NCBI GenBank assembly: GCA_023091735.1
Contig: JALKBU010001118.1
Coordinates: 1 to 16,479 of the forward strand
DNA: 16,479 nt
DNA from: Trichomonas tenax
Taxonomy: Eukaryota > Parabasalia > Trichomonadida > Trichomonadidae
Direction: 5' to 3'
Shown here one piece after another: positions 9,377 through 16,479 of the stretch (position 1 is its first letter; each line of letters opens with the position of its first letter). A model generated the notes under the pieces. That model was not told the DNA's origin and did no database searches. It saw nothing but the letters and a program-made list of their open reading frames with translations. The position numbers and the translations under genes are program-made.

Positions 9377-10015
9377 TCAATTTGATACTTTTCGATTCAA
9401 AAGCAAATTGCACGGATTATTAATTGCTGCATTCAAATCTTCATCATATATCGTGTGGCCGTCATTAAATAAAGATACGAGGATACTTTTGTTGCCTCCT
9501 TCAACAGCAAGAATAAATGTTAGATTAGTAATTTCACTTCCAAACAATTTGAGATATTTATACGCAGCATCAATTGATTAATTAATGATAATCCTTTATC
9601 TTCAAATTAATTGACATCAAAGGATCCTTTCAATGCCTCAGCCTGGAGATCTTCAAGTTTGTCCCATGCATTTGAGTTGAAAACAGTTTCATTTAGATAA
9701 ATGTTTATAAAATCAGATGTTTTCCTTTTTCTGTTCTCAACATTGAAAACAAAACCTAAGCTAATGAGAGAAATCTTGAGGTCTCGAATGTGAGGTTCAA
9801 AATCAAAATATTGCGGGTCATCAAACATTTTGAAAAGATTTGAATTTTCAGTAATGTTTTTGGACGTATTAATGAAACAGAATCGGTAGCAAATGCGATG
9901 AATAAAATGCCAATGGTATTTTCTTTCAGCTTATCACATAAATCGCAAAATATTTTTATTAATTTTTCATAATAATGTTATATCCAACGATAGAAGATTT
10001 ATTTTTAACAAACAT
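9377..10015 (-). pseudogene. Decayed gene of unrecognised family, about 210 codons
   Basis: Protein-like sequence continues along the minus strand through changing frames. It reads MFVKNKSSIVGYNIIM from the ATG at 10015, then YEKLIKIFCDLCDKLKEN and GILFIAFATDSVS. It continues with FINTSKNITENSNLFKMFDD through to LQAEALKGSFDVN (the longest stretch, 9607-9828), and finally IDAAYKYLKLFGSEITNL and LAVEGGNKSILVSLFND to TGA at 9377-9379. Lesions: frameshifts near 9960-9985, 9870-9890 and 9574-9606, and a TAA at 9607-9609. The segments abut, do not overlap in content, and have non-random composition, which argues for one decayed gene, not chance frames. I see no membrane segment or known catalytic motif. 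The ATG is the first plausible start but is unproven, and no initiator motif is convincing. Confidence 0.6.
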
Positions 10016-10127
10016 ATAAGATTTAAACAATGATTAAAATATTTTGATGAATTATATTAAAATTATTTTTGCGTATTTTGAACGGAACTGAGTATAATTT
10101 TCTTGGTTCACGAATGCTGAGGTTGTA

Positions 10128-10640
10128 TCACCTTACATAATGCTCGATAAGATAATGATTAATATAAATTACTGCAACTATGCATAATATGATCTTGCAA
10201 ATAGTAGCAAACGACAGTGTATCAAAGAAAGTATCAATCATTCTCCCAAAATATTGAAATGCAATTTCAGATTTTTCAATAACAATTTCTTTGTCTTTAC
10301 ATATCTGGAACTGCCTGCACGCTTCTTGGTATTTTGGTTCATTTATATTTCTGTCGCAAAAATTCGCTTCATAGTCAGATTTGCATTTTTCTTTCTCGTA
10401 TAGTTTTGCTTGATATTCTTCTTGTTCTCTTTTCTTGATTCCTGCTCTGAATACTTTCGCTACATAATAAAAAATTATGACTCCTATCAAAGCATAAACA
10501 GCTTTGATAATTGTTGCAACGATAATATTCGTTCTTGCGGCTTGAACTGTCTTTATTACGTCCCTTTGTAAATTTGGGTTGTTTATTTGGGCAATTGCAA
10601 AATTGTTTGGATCATTTCGTCGTTGTGCAACAATGGTCAT
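10128..10640 (-). CDS. Brr6/Brl1-like nuclear envelope protein
   Basis: This 170-residue protein has two membrane helices, about 38-62 (IIVATIIKAVYALIGVIIFY) and 144-163, around a hydrophilic segment of about 80 residues with four cysteines. The pattern C86-x3-Y90-x4-C95, P102, C108-x2-F-x2-C114 matches the disulphide-bridged domain of fungal Brr6 and Brl1, where YxxNxC and CxxWxxC are typical; Phe111 replaces the usual Trp. In yeast, Brr6 and Brl1 sit in the nuclear envelope/ER membrane with this domain in the lumen and assist nuclear pore assembly, including fusion of inner and outer membranes. Such proteins are associated with closed mitosis, which trichomonads have. The start is the first ATG after an in-frame TGA, and the stop is TGA. 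It is shorter at the N-terminus than the yeast proteins. No initiator motif is obvious. Function is by family analogy. Confidence 0.75.
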   Translation of the reverse strand: MTIVAQRRNDPNNFAIAQINNPNLQRDVIKTVQAARTNIIVATIIKAVYALIGVIIFYYVAKVFRAGIKKREQEEYQAKLYEKEKCKSDYEANFCDRNINEPKYQEACRQFQICKDKEIVIEKSEIAFQYFGRMIDTFFDTLSFATICKIILCIVAVIYINHYLIEHYVR

Positions 10641-11728
10641 TAATATAAATCATTGTCACTTTTTGTGTACTCTAAAATCGTCACGAAACAAATTTTTGCT
10701 CAAAAGTCAGCATCTGATTGAATTTAACTACTCATACTTTTAATATAGTATTAGACCCAATTGCTAAATATAGATAATATAGAAGTTCGAAATGATTCGA
10801 CTCCAATGTTGCCAGAAATGAAATAAAACAAGAGAGGAATCAGAATCAAATTGATGATGAGTTTGTTGATTCTCTACATCGAAAATGATAATAACCGATT
10901 CAATAGAAGCTTTTGATCGTTCCAACTGAGCTTTAATTTGTTTTCTTTCTTAAATTTGAATATTTTTATAGTAAAACTGAGATTGGATTGAAACAGCATT
11001 AGAAATGAAACACTTCTATGAGCTCATGGTTTTTTTAGTTTATGTTTAATCAAATCGAATTTTGAAAATGAAATTTGCGTATTTATTAATTCAGATTCAT
11101 TGTTTCTATTTTTAAGCATTCAATTGAATTCAGCTTTAATAGCAACTCCTAATAAGCAAAGTGAAGAGAATGAATACATCAAATCAATTGATGTATGAAT
11201 ACATTTATAAATGAGAACAAACAAATTCATAACAGCAACCTTCATTAAGTGAAGTAACTATATTTCTGTGTCAACAATCTAAAATAGTCTCATTGATGAA
11301 ATATGAATGTTTTTAATTCTTATAATTAACAGCTCGATTTTCTACATCAAGTATTCATTATTATTTCTTCAAAATGAGATACATAAATGCCCATTAACTT
11401 ACTCTATTGTTGCAACTGATTAAATTTGTAATTTGATAACTTTTTACTAAGTTTTGATGAATAAGAAGTTCTCCGAGGAATAAGGTTAATAATTTTTCGA
11501 AAATAGTTTTCCATCAAAAACAGCCTAACAACAAAATACATTTAAAGTTCTGAGTTAAACCAACGAAAAATTAAACATCGATTCCAGCAGAAAAGATTAA
11601 GTAAAAAAAATCATACGAGAAATTGTCCATTTGATGAAAAATTGATAATGTGTCAAGCGCAGATATCAAAAATGCAATAAAAGCGTCACTATGAAGTCAT
11701 TACAAAAAGTGCGTTTTAAAAAGTTTTC
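10641..11728. other. AT-rich spacer between divergent genes
   Basis: The spacer separates the minus-strand Brr6-like gene from the plus-strand coiled-coil gene and should hold both promoters. The only readable stretch is a plus-strand frame at 11022-11198 that starts after a stop without an ATG and contains NFENEICVFINSDSLFLFLS and LIATPNKQSEENEYIKSID. It may be a gene relic or chance. Candidate initiators for the right-hand gene lie at the end. Confidence 0.5.
11686..11702 (+). promoter_or_regulatory. Two candidate initiators (TCACTA, TCATTA)
   Basis: TCACTA (11686-11691) and TCATTA (11697-11702) both fit TCAYTW and give leaders of about 41 and 30 nt to the ATG at 11729. The nearer one is better placed. 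An out-of-frame ATG at 11691 lies between them and would be skipped if transcription begins at the second. Confidence 0.45.
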
Positions 11729-14404
11729 ATGTCATCAGTTGCTTCAGGAAAAAGAAGATCGATTCAAGAATATCAGCCTAAAGTCAGCATCGATGAACAA
11801 ATCAGTGCCATCGACGAAATGATCCAAAACATCAGCGATTCCTTGAAAGGAGATTATTCTGATGAATCTTCTTACAATTGTGTGCAATACGCCGCCGGAT
11901 ATAAGGACTACACAATATCTCTGCTTCAGTCGAACTGGAATTTCTTAAGATCCGCAACGAGACAGAATAGAGAAGAAGAAATCGAGAAACATTCGAAAGA
12001 ATTCGAGGAAAGAATGGAGTCTCTCAAGAAAACAACTTGCAGCATACAAAGATTAGTATTCAAATACGTTAAAAAAGGCCTCGAAAAAATATATGAAGTC
12101 AAAATTTCTTTAGATGTTGTCGAAAAAGTCTTATTAATGTGTCAGGATTTAACGTTCACTTATGTTGAGTTAATCGATAAATATGTACAAAACGCTGAGA
12201 AAATAAAACTTAAAGCGCTCGTTAGCAATCTCAAAAATGCGAAATACAACTATGCAACAGAAATAAATGCCGCAACAATCAAAGTTCTTCGCGATATTTA
12301 CGGATTCTGCATTGATATTTACAATAATAAATTGGAACCAGAAGAATTACAAACGGTAGCAGAGATATTTGAGAAGTTTTCTGAATACTTCTTCGCCCAG
12401 CACTCACATTTACATAGATCATATGACTTAATTGTCGCTGGTTATCCACTCCAACACATTTTTACAGGAGAAAAAACAGATAACGAGCAAATGATCGAGA
12501 AATATCACAACAGACGCAACACTATCTTCGAAACAGCAATGGACCTCGTCAGATCTCAAATCGAACTCATTAATCAATTCATTGATCGGGCTTCAAAGCC
12601 ACAAGAGGAGGAACAAGGTGAGAAAGAGGATGCACACAATGCATCGAGCTTAATTAATGAGTATCAAATCAAGACAATCAATTCATTCTTTAATTTGATT
12701 TACGAAGAACTTATTCAGCTAATGAAGATCACATTCAAGGCCTCAGAAACAGAGCACATCAGCCACACAAGCCAGAACTTGCTTGATCTTTTCGCAAACT
12801 TAAGAGGAATGAATATAAGCGGCATTCCTTCATATCAGCAATACGTTAATTTCTACACAACATCATTAAAGGTCAATGATCAAGAAACAGCTGTTCAATT
12901 GCAGCAGGACCTTCTGGAGTGCCTTGATGCTACATTCGATGTCTTAGTTAACAAGCTTCAGCAAGAAGAGTCTGTTAAGCCACCAGTGAATGAAGAAGAC
13001 ATCGAACTAATTGCTGCAGATGCTGCTGACCTGAGAAAATTCATTTCCGATAATGTCAGAGAATTATTGCCGGTTTTATCTTCAGCTTCGAAAGACTACT
13101 TCACGCAGTATCATCCAGGTGCCATTAATGAAGAAGAGGAAGAAAAGTTTGCTGAAGAAGAGGAAGAACACACGAATCATTTCTCTGATTTCATTGATTA
13201 TCTCAATGAGTTACTTCACAACCACCTTAAGCAGCTCAAGCTTGCCAAATGCAACAATGAGGAGGAGAAGGAAGCCGACAAGAAATCGAAAAAGTCAATG
13301 AAGCCGTCTAAGACTTCTGAAACAGATGGCAGCTCAAGAATTTCCAAGATTGAAGTAGATGAAGGCCAATCACGCAAATCAAGAATGACGCAACGCCAGC
13401 TTGAAGATAAGCGTAAATCTCTTGAAGACTGCTACAAGAACATCTTAGATGAGGCAATTGTTGGAACAACAGCAGATTTGATCGAAATATTGCGTATCAA
13501 GATTATTGAGACTGTAAGAGTCGACTTGAAGGAAGCCATCGGAATTTCTAAAGAACTTCCATCTCTCGTAGCACAGAATGGCAAGATTCTTGCTGAGATG
13601 CGTAAGAAGGCTGCATTGGATGTTAACATTGATCACGTCAAAGAAATCGATCAAATGATTGTCCAAAATGATGTTGATCAGCGCGCAGAGATCTTGAAAT
13701 GCTTTGATCAGGCATTTAAAGATGTTATTGAAAACATATTAACAAACTTCATGCACAAGCACTGCGAATTTGTCGATAAGCATAACAGAGAAAATATCGC
13801 GCAGGAAATTGCAATCGAGGAGAAATTCCAACTTAAAGAAAAGAATCTTCATATACCAGAAATAACAAACTTGTACAAGAAGTATTATATTGCTAAAGAA
13901 ATGATCAAAAGGAAGCAATTCCCTGAAGTTGAACAGCTCAAGCAACAAGCAGCCAGACTCACACAGCAGAAGAACTACGACCAGGCTCAGATTAAAGTTA
14001 ACGAGATGGAGAAGCTTAAACAGAAGCTAATGAATGAAGCATTATATGAAATAGATAGAAAGCATAAGGACCGTCTCCAGAAGCTTGAAGAGAAGCAGCA
14101 GAATGATCTCAAGCAGCTTGAGAGAGAATGTAATAGAGAAAAGGCCAAAATCGATAATCAGTTTGAAGAAAATATCAGAAGATTGAAGTTGACATTTAAA
14201 TCGTCGATTAACTATTCTATCGGAGAATATGCAAGTGCTGCACTCAAGCTTATAGCAACAAATAATACAAAGGACGTCCAGCCAGGAAAGGGTCCAACAA
14301 AGGAAAATCAATCAAGGAAGCAAATGACAAAACGACTCGAGGCTATCGCTAAAGAAGTTATCAAAGAGCAGCAGCAGGATACATCGATTGATGTTTCTTT
14401 TTAA
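11729..14404 (+). CDS. Large coiled-coil protein, probably structural
   Basis: This 891-residue soluble protein has no signal peptide or membrane segment. It is rich in Glu, Lys, Gln, Ile and Leu and appears almost wholly helical. Residues 1-20 are basic and serine-rich. About 25-460 form a mixed helical region. Two acidic runs (NEEEEEKFAEEEEEH, from 467) precede a Lys/Ser-rich hinge (KKSKKSMKPSK, about 517-527). The rest is helical, with the strongest coiled coil at about 725-825 (QLKQQAARLTQQKNYDQAQI, KLEEKQQNDLKQLERECNRE), then a basic tail. No catalytic motif is visible. The C-terminal style resembles uncharacterised long coiled-coil proteins common in trichomonads, perhaps cytoskeletal or basal-body associated, but that is inference. 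The ATG follows possible initiators. The TAA stop is followed 11 bases later by TAAA, a possible poly(A) signal. Confidence 0.85.
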   Translation: MSSVASGKRRSIQEYQPKVSIDEQISAIDEMIQNISDSLKGDYSDESSYNCVQYAAGYKDYTISLLQSNWNFLRSATRQNREEEIEKHSKEFEERMESLKKTTCSIQRLVFKYVKKGLEKIYEVKISLDVVEKVLLMCQDLTFTYVELIDKYVQNAEKIKLKALVSNLKNAKYNYATEINAATIKVLRDIYGFCIDIYNNKLEPEELQTVAEIFEKFSEYFFAQHSHLHRSYDLIVAGYPLQHIFTGEKTDNEQMIEKYHNRRNTIFETAMDLVRSQIELINQFIDRASKPQEEEQGEKEDAHNASSLINEYQIKTINSFFNLIYEELIQLMKITFKASETEHISHTSQNLLDLFANLRGMNISGIPSYQQYVNFYTTSLKVNDQETAVQLQQDLLECLDATFDVLVNKLQQEESVKPPVNEEDIELIAADAADLRKFISDNVRELLPVLSSASKDYFTQYHPGAINEEEEEKFAEEEEEHTNHFSDFIDYLNELLHNHLKQLKLAKCNNEEEKEADKKSKKSMKPSKTSETDGSSRISKIEVDEGQSRKSRMTQRQLEDKRKSLEDCYKNILDEAIVGTTADLIEILRIKIIETVRVDLKEAIGISKELPSLVAQNGKILAEMRKKAALDVNIDHVKEIDQMIVQNDVDQRAEILKCFDQAFKDVIENILTNFMHKHCEFVDKHNRENIAQEIAIEEKFQLKEKNLHIPEITNLYKKYYIAKEMIKRKQFPEVEQLKQQAARLTQQKNYDQAQIKVNEMEKLKQKLMNEALYEIDRKHKDRLQKLEEKQQNDLKQLERECNREKAKIDNQFEENIRRLKLTFKSSINYSIGEYASAALKLIATNNTKDVQPGKGPTKENQSRKQMTKRLEAIAKEVIKEQQQDTSIDVSF

Positions 14405-14551
14405 TTTATTTGATTTAAATAATTTTAAAACAATTTTTTGAATTTGTTAATTCTGCACATTTAAACTACATAAAATGAACATTAATGCATATCCGATATA
14501 GTATTTTATAAACTGAAAAATATTTAAGGATTTTCTTATGATGATGTTGCC

Positions 14552-15934
14552 ATGAAAAGTGATAATAAAATGACTGAAACATATAATAGTCAGAGGTTTA
14601 CTTCCACACTAATTGCATCACAAGATTCATGCTTTGTTATGTCCCGTATTTTGGCAACAATCATTTCTGCGCACGATGGAGGTGCCATTTTATATAATAA
14701 TAGATTCGCATCACCCAGAATATCAAATACAGTTTTCATTTTCAATTCTGATATTGCTTTCACATCGACAACCGAGATTTATAGTTGCCTTTTTCATCAT
14801 GTTCCATTGGCAAATTAATTGCACAAGACATTAGAAACAGCTATTTTCAGAGTGCTCAATTCAATTGATTAATGTTAGTTTGAACGAGTTCACAAATTAT
14901 GCAAATAACATAGCTCAAATAAATAATTCAGTAATAAGCGCCCTTAATATAAAAACTGAACCTGATACTCCCATTAACATATATGAGCCATTCCAATGCA
15001 ATTATCTAAGTGATGAGAAATCTAACACATATGAATATTACACTGGAAAGATTTCACTTGTGTTAACTACTGGAAAAATCAACATCCGATATTGTTCATT
15101 TATTAATATTGTCCTTAGTCACGCAAGAAAAGAATCTGCAATAAGTCTAGTATTCGATTTAACACAGCAACATTCAGACATTTATAATCGATAGCTGCTT
15201 CTTTAACAAATGTTATTCAACAAAATTTTCAACTGCCATCACTCTAGTGTCTCAAAATGCGAAAGCTATTTTAAAAATATTTGCGGAATTGATACCTTTG
15301 CTCCTACAACATCCTTTTTGGCCATTGATGTTTCACATTTAGAATTAAATTATTAAACAGTATTTAGAACCATATCAAGATACATTTGCATGAATGTAGC
15401 AAATGGTTTAATATCCTATATCAATTGTTCGAATCTGAATTTACCTTCAATCGCAAGCTTTAGCTACACTGTATCAAAATTGTCAAATTTTGAAGATGCA
15501 CAAATTGTTTCTACCTTTCTGCTTCATTATAGCTTTGTTGAAAACTGTAACATTATTGGTTGCCTATCATATTACAAACAATCACCGAACATGATTTCAG
15601 GAAATAATTACTCATTGAAAAATTGCGTTTTTTACAACTCAACTATTCCCGAAGTGATCGATGAAAAATTTATAAACCGTTACTTTGATGATGGAGCAAA
15701 TGAAACGATTCTTCCATTAGTGTCTATTCCGAAAATTGTATGTTAAGTTGAATTTAATCGTCCAAAGAAAGAAAACAATATTGAAGAAGAGATTTGTGAA
15801 CAATATTAATCATTGTTACTATCATCATTGTTTATATACGCAGTAACAAGCGCCAGAAAATAATAACTAATCATTTTGAAATGGAAAGGTCATTATTCAA
15901 CAATTTTGGATTTAAAAAATTGTTTTTTTTTTGA
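14552..15934 (+). pseudogene. Decayed beta-helix surface protein with C-terminal membrane anchor
   Basis: Consecutive plus-strand segments in changing frames read as one protein of about 460 codons. The first holds DGGAILYNN (around 14675) and ISNTVFIFNS, the GGA[I/L] plus FxxN style of trichomonad polymorphic-membrane-protein-like (Pmp) beta-helix proteins. Next come CSIGKLIAQDIRNSYFQSA (14800-14860), SLNEFTNYANNIAQINNSVI, KINIRYCSFINIV, IIDSCFFNKCYSTKFSTAIT (15184-15243), SYFKNICGIDTFAPTTSF, and ENCNIIGCLSYY with SLKNCVFYNST. Such short strands with repeated Cys/Asn/Phe turns suit a right-handed beta-helix. The last frame gives a membrane helix (ILIIVTIIIVYIR) and a basic cytoplasmic tail (SNKRQK) ending in a T10 run and TGA. 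Lesions: frameshifts near 14760-14808, 14835-14865, 15150-15180, 15225-15260 and 15798-15810; TAA at 15354-15356 and 15744-15746. No signal peptide is seen, so the 5' end is probably missing. Confidence 0.65.
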
Positions 15935-15984
15935 AAAGTTATATAATTACATCATAGATTATTAATTTGTTAATTTAATATGTT

Positions 15985-16056
15985 GGGGCTGTAGCATAAT
16001 GGCATTGCGTGAGACTCCAGATCTCAAGGTTGGGGGTTCGACTCCCTTCGGCCTCA
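15985..16056 (+). tRNA. tRNA-Trp (anticodon CCA)
   Basis: A complete 72-nt cloverleaf folds from the sequence. The acceptor stem is GGGGCTG with CGGCCTC (two G-U pairs) and discriminator A. The D arm is GCA/TGC. The anticodon stem TGAGA/TCTCA closes the loop CTCCAGA, giving U33 and anticodon CCA at 34-36. The variable loop is AGGTT and the T arm is GGGGG-TTCGACT-CCCTT. The B box GGTTCGACTCC (16035-16045) fits the eukaryotic consensus, and an A-box-like TAGCATAATGG spans the D arm. The anticodon region closely resembles animal tRNA-Trp, ACTCCAGATC included. No intron is present, and CCA is not encoded. Confidence 0.95.
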
Positions 16057-16058
16057 AA

Positions 16059-16064
16059 TTTTTT
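16059..16064 (+). terminator. Pol III terminator T6
   Basis: Six T residues on the coding strand begin two bases after the tRNA discriminator base, the usual RNA polymerase III stop signal. Confidence 0.8.
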
Positions 16065-16479
16065 ATTATTGTTCAATTTTTGGCAAAAATCTTTAAAACT
16101 AAGTTATCTCTAGGTGTGGATTGTTCTTCGCATGTAAGTCATCATTTTTGAATGTCTCCATGAAGGAGATGATGTTTCCTATTGTTTAATTTTTTTCAAT
16201 TCTATAAATCATTTCTGATGTGATTTTTACATTATGAATTATAAAATTTGCCATTCTAACTTTTGGAAATAGTCATATACATTGTTTTCCGTCATATGAT
16301 ATGAGTCAAACTATAAATTTTAGATCCAAACATAGAGATAATCATTACTTTTCCAAGGCGTCACTGAATTTTCTACGCCTACTCAAACATCTCGATTTTT
16401 CTCCACCAGTATGAATATTTAAGGTCTAATTTTGGTGGCAAATGAAAAATTTTCCCATCTAAAATGCTGTGGATATATA
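16065..16479. other. AT-rich spacer, no gene seen
   Basis: No frame here reads as protein and no RNA gene is visible. The stretch TACGCCTACTCAAACATCTC (16373-16392) loosely resembles AATGCCTACTCCCGAAATCG (2680-2699). Whether both belong to one dispersed repeat cannot be told from two copies. Confidence 0.4.

Noticed and set aside
13053..14311. Secondary open frames inside the coiled-coil gene on both strands
   Set aside because: They lie wholly within the 891-codon frame and their composition mirrors it.
14613..14834. 73-codon plus-strand frame overlapping the start of the surface-protein pseudogene
   Set aside because: Its translation is His- and Phe-rich with no motifs, whereas the other frames carry the GGAI and beta-helix signatures over the same bases.

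Overview
The window looks like nuclear DNA of a parabasalid (trichomonad) protist. The evidence is AT-rich DNA, intact genes with no visible introns, Inr-like TCAYTW initiator motifs just upstream of two start codons, a eukaryote-type tRNA-Trp with internal pol III boxes, and remains of families expanded in trichomonads (long polytopic receptor-type nucleotidyl cyclases and beta-helix surface proteins). A Tritrichomonas-like species is my best guess; the species call is inference.

Layout, left to right. Positions 1-429 hold a short patch with a hairpin and a perfect 18-bp palindrome, overlapping a doubtful small reading frame. 430-2316 (minus) is an intact 628-residue polytopic membrane protein with the look of a GT-C-type glycosyltransferase. 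2326-3803 is AT-rich spacer. 3804-8393 (minus) is one long decayed gene of about 1,530 codons for a polytopic receptor-type cyclase, broken by four frameshifts and five in-frame stops. 8448-9376 is low-complexity AT-rich DNA with a degenerate repeat. 9377-10015 (minus) is a second decayed gene of unknown family. 10128-10640 (minus) is an intact 170-residue Brr6/Brl1-like nuclear-envelope protein. 10641-11728 is mostly spacer with one weak relic. 11729-14404 (plus) is an intact 891-residue coiled-coil protein. 14552-15934 (plus) is a third decayed gene, a beta-helix surface protein that still keeps its C-terminal membrane anchor. 15985-16056 is tRNA-Trp(CCA) followed by a T6 terminator. The rest is spacer.

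Three protein genes and one tRNA look functional. Between them lie three pseudogenes from three apparently unrelated families, two of which only become readable when frames are joined across lesions. The functional genes form no operon or pathway. The themes are secretory-pathway glycosylation (inferred), nuclear-envelope/pore biogenesis and a probable structural coiled coil. The three intact genes have no in-frame stops and end in TAA, TAA and TGA, which supports the standard genetic code and argues that the lesions are true decay or assembly error, not recoding.
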